This document shows positions 35,081-44,067 of a DNA stretch of 64,000 nucleotides, one piece after another. The notes below the pieces were generated by a model that did not search any database, was not told where the DNA came from, and worked only from the letters and a program-made list of their open reading frames with translations. The position numbers were made by a program, and so were the translations under genes. Every line of letters begins with the position of its first letter. Position 1 is the first letter of the stretch. The stretch comes from JACRLW01 sp046349595 (GTDB lineage Bacteria; Planctomycetota; UBA1135; UBA2386), in the NCBI GenBank assembly GCA_046349595.1, contig JAXMCA010000002.1:2351147-2415146 (forward strand), given 5' to 3'.

Positions 35081-36616
35081 TCAGATGTCTTCGCCGAACT
35101 TGATGCCCTGGGCCAGCGGCAGGGCCGTTCCCCAGTTCACGGTGCTGGTCTGGCGGCGCATGTAGGCCTTCCAGGAGTCGGAGCCGGATTCGCGCCCGCC
35201 GCCGGTCTCCTTCTCGCCGCCGAAGGCTCCACCGATCTCGGCGCCGGAGGTGCCGATGTTCACGTTGGCGATGCCGCAGTCCGAACCGACCGCGCTGAGG
35301 AAGCGCTCGGCCGCGCGCACGTTCATCGTGAAGATCGACGAACTGAGTCCCTGCGGGACGTCGTTCTGGATCGCGATCGCCTGCTCCACGTCGTCGATCG
35401 GGATCAGGTAGAGGATCGGTGCGAAGGTCTCCTCGCGCACGATCTTCATCGACACCTTCGCACGAACGATGGTGGGCTGCACGTAGTGGCCCTTCGCGAG
35501 CGCGCCGCTCGCGGCGTGGCGCGCACCACCGCACAGCACCTGCCCACCCTGCTCACGGGCGGCGGCGACCGCGGCCTCGAAGCCCTTCACCGCGGCTTCG
35601 TCGATCAGCGGACCCATCAGCGTCTTCGGATCGAGGGGATCGCCGATCGCGACGTGTCCGTAGGCCTTCACCAGGCGGCGCTGGAGATCGTCGATCACGT
35701 CGCGGTGCGCGAGCACGCGACGCGTGGTCGTGCAACGCTGCCCCGCGGTGCCGACCGCACCGAACAGGATCGCACGCACCGCGAGATCCAGGTCGGCGTC
35801 GGGCAGGACGATGATCGCGTTGTTGCCGCCGAGCTCCAACAGGCTGCGGCCGAGCCGGCGGCCGACGCGCTCCGCGACGATGCGACCCATGCGCACGGAA
35901 CCGGTCGCGCTCACCAACGGGATGCGGTGGTCGTCGAGCATCGCGGTGCCGACTTCGTCGTCGGTTCCGACGACGAGCCCGAGCAGACCGGCGTAGCCGT
36001 CCTCGGCGAGCACTTCGGCGCACACCCGCGTCATCGCGATCGCGGTCAGCGGCGTCTTCCGCGACGGCTTCCACACGTGCGCGTTGCCGCAGACGAGCGA
36101 CAGCATCGCGTTCCACGCCCACACCGCCGCGGGGAAGTTGAAGGCGGTGATCACGCCGACCACGCCGAGCGGATGCCAGGTCTCGCGCATGTGGTGCATC
36201 GGGCGTTCCGATGCGATGGTCAGTCCGTAGAGCTGGCGGGAGAGCCCGACCGCGAAGTCGGCGATGTCGATGCACTCCTGGATCTCGCCGAGACCCTCCT
36301 GGAGGATCTTGCCGCACTCGAGCGACACCAGCCGGCCGAGTTCCTCCTTGCGTTCGCGGAGCACCATGCCGATGCGGCGCACGGACTCGCCGCGCACCGG
36401 TGCGGGCACCTCACGCCAGCGCAGGAAGGCGGCGTGCGCTGCGCCCACCACCTTGTCGTAGTCGGCGCGCGACGCATCGAAGACCTTCGCGATCGTCGCG
36501 CCGGTCGCCGGATTCGTGGACGCGAGAGCGGCGCCGCGAGTGGCGATCCAGGTGCCGTCGAAGGCGCCGGGGTTCTCGTCGCGGATGCCGAGCGAGTTGA
36601 GGAAGTCGTGTGCCAT
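35081..36616 (-). CDS. Aldehyde dehydrogenase, ALDH7 (aminoadipate-semialdehyde) type
   Basis: 511 residues, the normal length. Catalytic Cys is in GTAGQRCTTTRR and the general-base Glu in LLELGGNNA. ITAFNFPAAVWAWN and KPSRKTPL form the NAD site. The NVNIGTSGAEIGGAFGGEKETGGGRESG segment is characteristic of the ALDH7A1/AmaB group, which oxidises aminoadipate semialdehyde (piperideine-6-carboxylate) in lysine breakdown. No other lysine-degradation gene is nearby, so the in vivo substrate remains open. Confidence 0.87.
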   Translation of the reverse strand: MAHDFLNSLGIRDENPGAFDGTWIATRGAALASTNPATGATIAKVFDASRADYDKVVGAAHAAFLRWREVPAPVRGESVRRIGMVLRERKEELGRLVSLECGKILQEGLGEIQECIDIADFAVGLSRQLYGLTIASERPMHHMRETWHPLGVVGVITAFNFPAAVWAWNAMLSLVCGNAHVWKPSRKTPLTAIAMTRVCAEVLAEDGYAGLLGLVVGTDDEVGTAMLDDHRIPLVSATGSVRMGRIVAERVGRRLGRSLLELGGNNAIIVLPDADLDLAVRAILFGAVGTAGQRCTTTRRVLAHRDVIDDLQRRLVKAYGHVAIGDPLDPKTLMGPLIDEAAVKGFEAAVAAAREQGGQVLCGGARHAASGALAKGHYVQPTIVRAKVSMKIVREETFAPILYLIPIDDVEQAIAIQNDVPQGLSSSIFTMNVRAAERFLSAVGSDCGIANVNIGTSGAEIGGAFGGEKETGGGRESGSDSWKAYMRRQTSTVNWGTALPLAQGIKFGEDI

Positions 36617-36639
36617 CGTGGAGTCCGTGGTGTCGCGCT

Positions 36640-37146
36640 TCAGGCGGCGTCGCCCTCGTCCTTCGGCGTGCGCGTGTCCACGCCGGTCGGCGGTGCGTCG
36701 CTGCGCGCATCGGTCCGCCGACGGAGTTCACGCAGCTCCTGCTCGAGCAGCGCGAGACGTTGCGAGAGTGCGCGATTGCGGACCGTCAGCTTCGACAACC
36801 GCACCGAGAACTGCAGCGCGACCAGCATCAGGAACAGCAGCGCGCCGAAGAACAGCGCGGAAGTCGGTTCGATCGCGCCGATCGCGCGCATGAACACGTT
36901 GAGGAGACGGTGCTCGAGGGCGAGGAGGAGCAGCAGGCCCGCCGTCGCGGTCCAGATCAGCGAGTACTCCTCACGCAGCTTGCGTCGGCGCACCAGCTCG
37001 ACGACGACCAGCAGGATCGCCGCCGCGAGCAGGATCGCGACGGTCTTCTGGTGTCCCGGCAGACCGTCGATGGTCCGCGGGACACCGGGCTCCCAGGTCT
37101 TGCCGTCGAGCGGTCCCTGCACGATCGACCACACCAGCGGGATCAT
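36640..37146 (-). CDS. DUF2304 membrane protein
   Basis: 168 residues from ATG 37146. Three hydrophobic helices (AILLAAAILLVVVEL, TATAGLLLLLALEHRLL, SALFFGALLFLMLVALQF) are followed by a coiled-coil-like segment (LSQRLALLEQELRELRRR) and a polar tail. The layout matches DUF2304 proteins, which regularly sit beside dolichol-phosphate-mannose-like glycosyltransferases. Its start overlaps the stop of such a transferase by four bases. It is probably a membrane partner of the transferase; the role is not known. Confidence 0.85.
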   Translation of the reverse strand: MIPLVWSIVQGPLDGKTWEPGVPRTIDGLPGHQKTVAILLAAAILLVVVELVRRRKLREEYSLIWTATAGLLLLLALEHRLLNVFMRAIGAIEPTSALFFGALLFLMLVALQFSVRLSKLTVRNRALSQRLALLEQELRELRRRTDARSDAPPTGVDTRTPKDEGDAA

Positions 37147-37904
37147 GCGTTGCCCGCCGCTTCGAGGCGTCCGGCGCGGAACGGCGAGCGCCGGCGGATC
37201 GGCATCAGGCACAGCCGCAGCAGCATCTTGTAGGCGTAGAAGGCGACGCGGCTGCCGCGGTGCATGCTCACGCCGCCGAGGCGCTCGCGCATGCGCACCG
37301 GCACCTCGACGATGCGCACGCCCTTGCGCCACAGCGCGATCAACACGTCGGCGTCGGGGTGGTCCTCGGGGAAGTCGTCGCGCACGACCTCGCGCAGCAC
37401 CGCGCCGTTCATCGCCTGGAAGCCCGAGGTCGGGTCGGTCACCGGGACGCCGGTCCACAGCGTGACGAGGTGCGCGAAGAACCGGGAGCCGACGCGGCGC
37501 AGGAACGACGTACGCGGGGCGTCGCCGGCGACCAGGTAGCGCGAGCCCAGCGCCAGGTCGGCGCCGGCGTCGAGCGCGGCGAGCAGTGTGGGGATGGACT
37601 CGGGGAGGTGCTGGCCGTCGGCATCGAGTTGCACGAGCCGGCGGCAGTCGTGCCGTGCAGCCCACAGGTAGCCGGTCTGCAGCGCGGCGCCGTAACCGAG
37701 GTTGAAGGGGTGGCGCAGGACGACGGCGCCGTGCGACTCGGCGCAGGCCGCGGTGTGGTCGCGGCTGCCGTCGTCGACCACGAGCACGGTCGCGTCGGGC
37801 AGGACGCTGTGCACGCCGACCAGGACGCCGCCGATCCGCTCCGCCTCGTTGCAGGCGGGGATCACCACGACGGTGTCGCAGGAGGGCGCGGGTCGGAACG
37901 GCAT
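37143..37904 (-). CDS. Family 2 glycosyltransferase, polyprenyl-phosphate hexose synthase-like
   Basis: 253 residues. VVVIPACNEAERIGGVL begins the GT-A fold, VDDGSRD binds the nucleotide sugar, and QLDADGQHLPE holds the DxD-type metal site. GSRYLVAGD and DPTSGFQAMN are typical of the DPM1-like branch that moves a sugar onto a lipid phosphate. There is no membrane helix in the enzyme itself, so the DUF2304 protein may anchor it. It is the first gene of a two-gene minus-strand operon. Confidence 0.9.
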   Translation of the reverse strand: MPFRPAPSCDTVVVIPACNEAERIGGVLVGVHSVLPDATVLVVDDGSRDHTAACAESHGAVVLRHPFNLGYGAALQTGYLWAARHDCRRLVQLDADGQHLPESIPTLLAALDAGADLALGSRYLVAGDAPRTSFLRRVGSRFFAHLVTLWTGVPVTDPTSGFQAMNGAVLREVVRDDFPEDHPDADVLIALWRKGVRIVEVPVRMRERLGGVSMHRGSRVAFYAYKMLLRLCLMPIRRRSPFRAGRLEAAGNA

Positions 37905-37951
37905 CGAAGGCAGGGAGGATAGGTCTTGGTCGCGCCGCGGGCACGTGAAAC

Positions 37952-37993
37952 GACGCGCCCCTCGTCACCGATCGCGGTCACGAGGGGCGCGTC
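37952..37993 (-). terminator. Long stem-loop after the Hsp20 gene
   Basis: A 14-bp perfect stem (GACGCGCCCCTCGT with ACGAGGGGCGCGTC) extended through one mismatch by ACCG/CGGT around a four-base ATCG loop. It starts 28 bases past the hsp20 stop and ends 48 bases upstream of the GT2 start. There is no T-run. Confidence 0.65.
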
Positions 37994-38020
37994 CTCGTCG
38001 CCCGGTCCGGCGACCGGCGG

Positions 38021-38464
38021 TCACTCGGCCTTGACGTCGATCTTGCGTGCGCGGCTCGGCTCGGTCTTCGGCAGCGTCACGGTCAGGATCCCGTTGCGGG
38101 CCTTCGCCTCGATCGCGTCGGTGCGCACGTCCTTCGGCAGCGTGAGGCTGCGCGCGAAGCTGCCGTAGTGGTGCTCCACGCGGTGGTACTCCGCCCCGAC
38201 CGTCTTCTCCTCCTCGAAGCGGCGTTCGGCGCTGACGACGAGCTGGTTGCCGTCGACCTGCACGTGGATGTCCTTCTCGGCGACGCCGGGCAGCTCGAAG
38301 CTGAGCGTGAAGGCGTCGTTGGTCTCGGCGACGTTCATCGCCGGCAGCGCGTTGCGCGCGGCGACCGTCGCGCCGACCAGGGGCGAGAACATGTCCTGGA
38401 ACATCTCGTCGAAGAACGAGCGCAACGGGCGCTGGCGGGCTTGGGTGGTCAGGTTGCTGTTCAT
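38021..38464 (-). CDS. Hsp20-family small heat-shock protein
   Basis: 147 residues. The alpha-crystallin domain (about 43-135) includes FTLSFELPGVAEKDIHVQVDGN and ends with ARNGILTVTLPK, and the dimer-loop stretch GSFARSLTLP is present. The N-terminal arm (SFFDEMFQDMF) is typical of bacterial class A proteins. It holds unfolding proteins in a refoldable state without ATP. Single gene, with its own terminator downstream; no CIRCE-like inverted repeat was seen upstream. Confidence 0.93.
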   Translation of the reverse strand: MNSNLTTQARQRPLRSFFDEMFQDMFSPLVGATVAARNALPAMNVAETNDAFTLSFELPGVAEKDIHVQVDGNQLVVSAERRFEEEKTVGAEYHRVEHHYGSFARSLTLPKDVRTDAIEAKARNGILTVTLPKTEPSRARKIDVKAE

Positions 38465-38602
38465 GGTCGGTTCTCCTCGGAATGGGGCCGCGATCCGCGG
38501 CCGGCGCGCGCCAAGGCAAGGCCTGTGCCGGAGTGCCGACCCGGACGGAAGTCGCGACCTGACATGTGCTTGCAGACGTCGAGCGACACCGGCCGGCCCC
38601 GT

Positions 38603-38625
38603 GGTCCTGTCGGGTTGACAGGACC
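38603..38625 (-). terminator. Stem-loop after the DASS transporter gene
   Basis: GGTCCTGTC / GACAGGACC around a five-base loop, about 30 bases past the stop of the minus-strand transporter gene. No T-run. The same DNA lies upstream of hsp20, so it separates the two units. Confidence 0.5.
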
Positions 38626-38655
38626 GGGCGACTTCCTGTCAGCGTGGCAGAGCGG

Positions 38656-40035
38656 TCAGCCGAGGCGGAGCAGGACCACGCCGCCGACCACCAGCACGCC
38701 GGCCAGGTTGAGCCGGAATCCCGCACGCGCCATCTGCGGGATGGTCACCCGTCCGGTACCGAACACGATCGCGTTGGGCGCCGTCGCGACCGGCAGCATG
38801 AAGGCGCAGCTCGCGCTCAGCGCGGCCGGGACCATCAACAGGCGCGGATCGACCTGCGCGCGCAGCGCCGCGCTGGCGAGGATCGGCATCAGCAGCGCGG
38901 TGGTCGCCGTGTTGCTCGTCACCTCGGTGAGGAAGGTCACGACGAGGCACAGCAGCGCGACCACTGCGACCTGGCCCATGCCGACCACCCCGACGAGATG
39001 GTCGCCGATCACGCGCGACAGCCCCGAGGTCTCGAAGGCGTCGGCGATCGCGATGCCGCCCGCGAACAGGAGCAGGATCCCCCAGGGGATCTCGTTGGCG
39101 ACGTCCCACTCGAGCAGGTGCCGGCCGTCGCCGTCCCCGGTCGGGATCAGGAAGCAGGCGATCACCGCGGTCAGGGCGACGGTCTCCTCTCCCGCGCCCG
39201 GGATGCCGAGCCACTCGACCCAACCCCCGGAGGGGACGCTGCGGAAGATCCAGGCGATCGCGGTCAGTCCGAAGACGATCAGCACGCGGATCTCCGCGCG
39301 ACGCCATGTCCCGACCGGCGGTGGTGGGTGCGCCACGCCGCGCTCGACCTTCCGCATCAGGATCCACCACGCGATCGGGATCATCCCGATCACGACGGGG
39401 ACACCGATGCTCATCCACTCGGCGAAGTCGATGTGCTGGCCGGTGGCCTTCTCGAAGTTCGAGATGCACAGGATGTTCGGCGGTGTGCCGACCGGTGTGC
39501 CCAGGCCCCCGATGCTCGCCGCGTAGGCGATGCCGAGCATCAGGGGTGCGGCGAGGTCGCCCTTCTGCTCGTGGGCGAGCACCGCCGCGGCGACCGGGAG
39601 CATCATCAGTGCCGTCGCGCTGTTGCTGATCCACATCGAGCACATCGCCGTCGCACTCATGAACCCGAGCACGAGGCCGCGACGGCCGAAGCGACCGAAC
39701 AACCGCACCATCCCGATGGCGAGCCGCTCGTGCGCGCCGCTGCTCTCGACGGCCTTCGAGAGGATGAAGCCGCCGAGCAGCAGCAGGATCATCGGGTGCC
39801 CGTAGGCGACCGCGACCTGCTTGCCGCTGGTCACGCCCAGCAGGGGGAACGCTGCGAGCGGGACGAGCGAGGTGACCGGGATCGGCAGCGCCTCGGTGAT
39901 CCACCACATCGCGCAGAGCACCGTGATCGCGGCGGTGAACGTGGCGCTGCGCGGCATGTCCGCACCGTCGCAGAGAAAGCCGGTCGCGACGGCCAGGACC
40001 GGGCCGATCCATCGGAAGTGGCCGCGCAGGTTCAT
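38656..40035 (-). CDS. DASS/SLC13-family anion symporter
   Basis: 459 residues with about eleven hydrophobic segments. Both SNT motifs that bind sodium and substrate carboxylate are visible: ISNSATALMMLP and TSNTATTALLMP. GTPPNILC and APNAIVFGTGR are the matching hairpin tips. Proteins of this family import di- or tricarboxylates, or sulfate, with sodium. Its ATG overlaps the stop of the TolB-like lipoprotein gene by four bases, so both are co-transcribed, an odd pairing with no obvious functional link. Confidence 0.9.
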   Translation of the reverse strand: MNLRGHFRWIGPVLAVATGFLCDGADMPRSATFTAAITVLCAMWWITEALPIPVTSLVPLAAFPLLGVTSGKQVAVAYGHPMILLLLGGFILSKAVESSGAHERLAIGMVRLFGRFGRRGLVLGFMSATAMCSMWISNSATALMMLPVAAAVLAHEQKGDLAAPLMLGIAYAASIGGLGTPVGTPPNILCISNFEKATGQHIDFAEWMSIGVPVVIGMIPIAWWILMRKVERGVAHPPPPVGTWRRAEIRVLIVFGLTAIAWIFRSVPSGGWVEWLGIPGAGEETVALTAVIACFLIPTGDGDGRHLLEWDVANEIPWGILLLFAGGIAIADAFETSGLSRVIGDHLVGVVGMGQVAVVALLCLVVTFLTEVTSNTATTALLMPILASAALRAQVDPRLLMVPAALSASCAFMLPVATAPNAIVFGTGRVTIPQMARAGFRLNLAGVLVVGGVVLLRLG

Positions 40036-41510
40036 GGTCGCTCGACGTGACGCACGCGGACCCCGACGTAGTCGATCGACAGGTCGCCGGGCGTGTCGAC
40101 CGCCTTCTCCATCACCACCGACACGCGCACATCACCGTGCCGATCGACGCAGCGCAGGCCGCCGATCGTGAAGCGCCGCGTGGTGGTGGCCGTGCCCGTC
40201 GGCGTGAGCAGCACCATCGTCGCGTGTCGTTGCGCCACGTAGTCGGCGATGGTGACGCGCAGCTTCGTCGCCGCGTCGACGGAGCCGACTCCGGCGACGA
40301 CGGTGACCTCGACGGCCCGCACGTCGACCGGATCCACGCCGAGAGGAACGGTGAACTCGGCGCCGCCGATCTGGAGCGTGCCCTGCTTCGCCGTGGTGAT
40401 GACCAATGCGGTGCCGTCGCTCTCCAGCACGTCGTCGAAGCGGCCCGCGGTCCGCGTGCCGAACAGGTTCGAGACCAGGGCGCGCGACGGGGTGACGGCG
40501 GTCCAGGTGAGCGTCTCGTTGCCGATCGGGGCAAGGCCCGGCATGCAGTCGATGCCCGCGATGTCGTAGCGGTCGTCCGGAGCGAGCAGAAGGGCGTCGC
40601 TGCCGTCGCTCCTCATCGTCGCCAGGCGGAGGGTTGCGATGCCGAGCGTCGGATCGGCCGCCGCGAAGTAGACGCGGTCGCCGCGCGGGGAGAAGCGCGG
40701 CAGGGCGAAGTCCACGAAGGGCAAGGTCAACGGCGTGACGACACCGGTGGCGACGTCGACCGACGCGAGCACCGCGCGCGCAGGATCGAGCGTGCGCACC
40801 ATCAGGAGGGTGCGGCCGTCGGGTGACCACGACGGTTGACGGTCGACGCCGCCAGGTCCGCCGTCGGTGACTCGTGCGGTGTCGGTGCCGTCCGGTCGCA
40901 TGGTCCAGATCTCGGTCGCCGCACCGGCCACGGTCCGGGTGAAGGCGATGCGCCCGCTGGCTGCGTTCCAGTCGGGATCGCCGAGTTCGGCGCCGTCGTC
41001 GAGCAGGAGCGTTTGGTTGCTGCCGTCGGCGTCGCAGCGGAACAGACGCGCCCCGCTGCCGAGGCGATCGCTCTGGAACACGATGCGCAGGCCGTCGGGG
41101 GACCAGCAGGGGGCGTCGTCGACCGCGGCGTCGTTGGTGAGGCGCACCTCCGGCGCGGCGCCGTCGATCGTGGTGACGAACAGCTCCTGGCTGGTCGGGT
41201 CGTTGTTGCGGCGTCGCCTCGCGAAGACCACGTGATTGCCGTCGGGTGCGATCCTGCTGCGGCGTTCGAAGCCGTTCTGGTCGAACAGCCGCCGCTCGGC
41301 GAGACCGTCGCCGCGCAGACCGCGGATCTGGCTGTCGGAGTGCTCGGCGCCGGGTCGCGCGCGTGCGCAGACCAGTTCCGCGGTCGGCACCGACGGCTGC
41401 AGGGCCAGTCCCGATCCGCCTCCGCCGCCGCCTCCGCCGCCACCGCACGCCGTCGCGATGCAGGAGACGACGACCGCGAGGAACGGCCGCAGCGTTCTGG
41501 TCCTGCTCAT
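40032..41510 (-). CDS. TolB-like beta-propeller lipoprotein
   Basis: 492 residues. The N-terminus has a lipoprotein signal with Cys in ATAC, followed by ten consecutive Gly residues. Repeats of the PD40 type are clear: CWSPDGLRIVFQSDR, SWSPDGRTLLMVR and RFSPRGDRVYFAA, as in the TolB propeller. The C-terminal about 120 residues form another domain without a known name. It is exported and probably attached to a membrane. It is divergent from queA with only 28 bases between starts, so the promoters overlap. Confidence 0.82.
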   Translation of the reverse strand: MSRTRTLRPFLAVVVSCIATACGGGGGGGGGGSGLALQPSVPTAELVCARARPGAEHSDSQIRGLRGDGLAERRLFDQNGFERRSRIAPDGNHVVFARRRRNNDPTSQELFVTTIDGAAPEVRLTNDAAVDDAPCWSPDGLRIVFQSDRLGSGARLFRCDADGSNQTLLLDDGAELGDPDWNAASGRIAFTRTVAGAATEIWTMRPDGTDTARVTDGGPGGVDRQPSWSPDGRTLLMVRTLDPARAVLASVDVATGVVTPLTLPFVDFALPRFSPRGDRVYFAAADPTLGIATLRLATMRSDGSDALLLAPDDRYDIAGIDCMPGLAPIGNETLTWTAVTPSRALVSNLFGTRTAGRFDDVLESDGTALVITTAKQGTLQIGGAEFTVPLGVDPVDVRAVEVTVVAGVGSVDAATKLRVTIADYVAQRHATMVLLTPTGTATTTRRFTIGGLRCVDRHGDVRVSVVMEKAVDTPGDLSIDYVGVRVRHVERP

Positions 41511-41538
41511 GGTCGTGGCCGGTATAACGTCGCCCCCC

Positions 41539-42579
41539 TTGCGCGTCGCCGACTTCCACTACGAGCTGCCTCCGGAGCGCATCGCGCTGGTTCCGGTCGA
41601 GCCGCGCGACGCTGCGCGCCTGTTCGTGCACGATCGAGCGCTCGACGAGTCCCGCCACCTGCAGGTGTGCGGCCTCGCCGAGCAGCTCGAGCCGGGGGAT
41701 CTGCTGGTCCTCAACGACACGCGGGTCGTGCCGCATCGCTTCGTCGGGCGTCTGCACAGCGGCGGTCGTGTCGAGGTGCTGGTGCTCGAGCGCGAGGGCG
41801 AGCTGTGCCGCGCGTTCGTCAAGCCGGCGCGCAAGATCACTGCGGGCCGTGCGGTCGAGCTGGAGGGTGGGGTGTTGCGCATGGAGCCCCTCGAGGTGCT
41901 CGGTGGTGGGCTGTTCCGCCTGCGCCTGCGTGCGAGCGGTGGCGTCGATCTGGAGCGCACCATCGAGGATGTCGGTCGCGCGCCGTTGCCGCCCTACATC
42001 CGTCGCTCCGACGACGAGGATCGGCGCTCCGATCGCGAGCGGTATCAGACGGTCTTCGCGCGGCGACCCGGGGCCGTTGCGGCGCCGACCGCAGGACTGC
42101 ATTTCACCGAGGCGCTGTTCGAACGCTTGCGCGAGCGCGGCGTCGAACTCGCATTCGTGACCCTGCACGTCGGTGAGGGCACCTTCGCTCCGGTGCGCGT
42201 CGAGAGCGTGGAAGAGCACGTCATGCACCACGAGGTCTACGAGATGCCGGAGGCGACCGTGGCCGCGGTCGCCGCCGCGCGTTCACGCGGACGGCGCGTG
42301 GTCGCGGTGGGGACCACCGCGGCGCGTGTGCTCGAGACCTGCGCGCGCGACGATCGGCTGGTGGGTGCCGGGACCGGCAGCACCGACCTGTTCCTGTATC
42401 CGGGACGACCGCTGCGCGTGGTCGACGCGCTGTTCACCAACTTCCACCTGCCGGAATCGACGTTGTTGATGCTGGTCTCGGCCTTCGCCGGGCGCGAGCG
42501 CACGCTGCGGCTGTACCGCGAGGCGATCGCCCTGGGATACCGGTTCTTCAGCTTCGGCGACGCGATGCTGCTGCTCTGA
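41539..42579 (+). CDS. queA: S-adenosylmethionine:tRNA ribosyltransferase-isomerase
   Basis: 346 residues from a TTG at 41539, chosen because RVADFHYELPPERIA aligns with the usual N-terminus of QueA; a GTG 24 bases upstream is an alternative. NDTRVVPHRFVGR, PTAGLHFT, THVGEGTF-like LHVGEGTFAPVR, and FHLPESTLLMLVSAF are family motifs. QueA moves the ribosyl group of SAM to 7-aminomethyl-deazaguanine at tRNA position 34, giving epoxyqueuosine. QueG, which completes queuosine, is encoded 2 kb farther on. The gene converges with thiE with a gap of nine bases. Confidence 0.93.
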   Translation: MRVADFHYELPPERIALVPVEPRDAARLFVHDRALDESRHLQVCGLAEQLEPGDLLVLNDTRVVPHRFVGRLHSGGRVEVLVLEREGELCRAFVKPARKITAGRAVELEGGVLRMEPLEVLGGGLFRLRLRASGGVDLERTIEDVGRAPLPPYIRRSDDEDRRSDRERYQTVFARRPGAVAAPTAGLHFTEALFERLRERGVELAFVTLHVGEGTFAPVRVESVEEHVMHHEVYEMPEATVAAVAAARSRGRRVVAVGTTAARVLETCARDDRLVGAGTGSTDLFLYPGRPLRVVDALFTNFHLPESTLLMLVSAFAGRERTLRLYREAIALGYRFFSFGDAMLLL

Positions 42580-42588
42580 CCACGCGCG

Positions 42589-43197
42589 TCACGACCCGCA
42601 AGGGTCGAGGGCGTCGCGCAGTTTCCGCGCGGTCCCCTCGGGATCGGAGCTGCACAGGATCGCGCTGCTGACTGCCACGCGGCACGCCCCGGCCGCGAGG
42701 ACCGTCGGGAGGTTGGTCGGGGTGATCCCCCCGATCGGCCACAACGGCACCACGGAGCGTGCGAGCGCGGCACGCAGCGCGCCGGCGGGCTGGCCCTGGG
42801 CGTAGCCCTTGGTCGCGGTGGGGAACACCGGGCCGAAGCCGATGTGGTCCGCGCCGTCGGTCACCGCGCGGTCGATCTGCGCGAGGTCGTGCGTGGACAC
42901 GCCGAGGACCTGACCGGGGCGGAGACGGCGCCGCGCTTCCGCCGCGGGCAGGTCGTCCTGGCCGACGTGCGCCCCGAAGGCATCCAGTTCGACGGCGAGG
43001 TCGATGTCGTCGTTCACGATCACGGGCACACTTCGTTCGCCGCAGATCGAGAGGCAGCGTCGCGCGCCGTCGCGATCCCTCGCCTTGACGCGCCACTGCA
43101 CGAGGTCCACCCCACCCTCGAGCGCCGCGCGGAGGGTCGTGAACGGCTCGGAGCGGCACAGTTCGGGAGTGAACAGCAGGTAGAGGCGGTATCGCAT
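42589..43197 (-). CDS. thiE: Thiamine-phosphate synthase
   Basis: 202 residues from ATG 43197. The beginning RLYLLFTPEL, VDLVQWRVKARDR (phosphate/pyrophosphate site), VIVNDDIDLA, GAHVGQDDL, DHIGFGPVFPTATK and WPIGGI are the standard ThiE motifs in order. The enzyme joins hydroxymethylpyrimidine pyrophosphate with the thiazole phosphate. No TPP riboswitch is evident in the 70 bases upstream, and no other thiamine gene is in the window. A longer open frame upstream lacks homology. Confidence 0.92.
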   Translation of the reverse strand: MRYRLYLLFTPELCRSEPFTTLRAALEGGVDLVQWRVKARDRDGARRCLSICGERSVPVIVNDDIDLAVELDAFGAHVGQDDLPAAEARRRLRPGQVLGVSTHDLAQIDRAVTDGADHIGFGPVFPTATKGYAQGQPAGALRAALARSVVPLWPIGGITPTNLPTVLAAGACRVAVSSAILCSSDPEGTARKLRDALDPCGS

Positions 43198-43270
43198 GCT
43201 CCACGGGGCCGTCGGTGGTGCGGAATCCGACGAGTAGTAGATCCGCGGTCGCTCCCTATCATGCCGGCCG

Positions 43271-43861
43271 ATGTTCCCCGACGACTTCCTGCCGAACCTC
43301 GCGATCTTCGTCGTCGCGCAGGTGGTCGCGTGGTTGCACCTCCGCACCGGTCTGGTGCACGGCGGGATCTGGACCATCGTCGCGACGTGGTTCGCCGCCG
43401 ACGTCGCTCTGGTCGCCCGTTTCGGTTTCGACGAACGCGGCCCGGTCTACTTCACGGCCCTGGTCGCGATGCAGGTCTGGACGCTGCTCGCGGGGCTGCG
43501 CTTCGGCATCGGTCGCTGGCGGCGGAGTCGTCCGGAGTTCCGGCAGGCGCGCGATGCCGCGTTCCAGTCTGCGTTCGTCGCGTGGCTGCGTGACGATCAC
43601 ACGACCGCGCGGGACGCGCTCCGGCCGATGGTGCGTCGCGATCCGTGGGACCTGCAGGCGCGCATCCTGCTCGGCAAGGTGCTGGTCGCATCCGGCGAGG
43701 TGCGGACGGCGCGGCGTCAATTCGTCGCGGCGCGGCGCCTCGACCGCGACGACCGCTACGGCGACGTCCTGCGCGTGGAACTCGGTCGTGGCCGCGAGCC
43801 CTCGACGGCACCTTCGGCGCCGTCCGAAGCGATCGAGACCGCGGACCCTTCGCCAGCGTGA
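43271..43861 (+). CDS. Membrane protein with TPR-like soluble tail, function unknown
   Basis: 196 residues. Three hydrophobic stretches (LAIFVVAQVVAWLHL, WTIVATWFAADVALVA, YFTALVAMQVWTLLAGL) come first. Residues about 95-165 then read as two tetratricopeptide-like helical hairpins (ARDALRPMVRRDPWDLQARILLGKVL). The tail is Pro/Ser/Glu-rich. It is divergent from thiE and followed by two hairpins. Comparable small 'membrane plus TPR' proteins are common in planctomycetes, with no assigned role. Confidence 0.7.
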   Translation: MFPDDFLPNLAIFVVAQVVAWLHLRTGLVHGGIWTIVATWFAADVALVARFGFDERGPVYFTALVAMQVWTLLAGLRFGIGRWRRSRPEFRQARDAAFQSAFVAWLRDDHTTARDALRPMVRRDPWDLQARILLGKVLVASGEVRTARRQFVAARRLDRDDRYGDVLRVELGRGREPSTAPSAPSEAIETADPSPA

Positions 43862-43896
43862 TCGATCCCCGGCGGGCTCGTCCCATCGCCGCCAGG

Positions 43897-43916
43897 GCCG
43901 CAACCCAAGGGTTGCC
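43897..43916. repeat. Intergenic hairpin repeat, copy 2
   Basis: GCCGCAACCC-AA-GGGTTGCC, same arms as the copy at 24709-24730 in the other orientation. It lies between the stop at 43861 and a stronger terminator-like stem. Confidence 0.4.
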
Positions 43917-43933
43917 GCGGACCCAAAGGTCAC

Positions 43934-43962
43934 GGGGCCCGACACCACAGGTGTCGGGCCCC
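43934..43962. terminator. Bidirectional terminator-like stem
   Basis: A perfect 12-bp stem GGGGCCCGACAC / GTGTCGGGCCCC with a five-base loop, between the plus-strand membrane-protein gene and the minus-strand zinc-ribbon gene that converge here. No T-run on either side. Confidence 0.65.
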
Positions 43963-44067
43963 GCATTCACGAGAGAACAGACGCGAAGCAGTCCAGGAAT
44001 CGAAGCATCGCCGCGCGCGGCGAACGGAGCAGCACATCCACTCTTGGCACGGAGGTCCTCCGCGCGC

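Noticed and set aside
33016..35103. Plus-strand open frame across the transporter permease and thrB
   Set aside because: It is antisense to two well-supported genes and has His/Arg/Glu-rich composition typical of a shadow frame.
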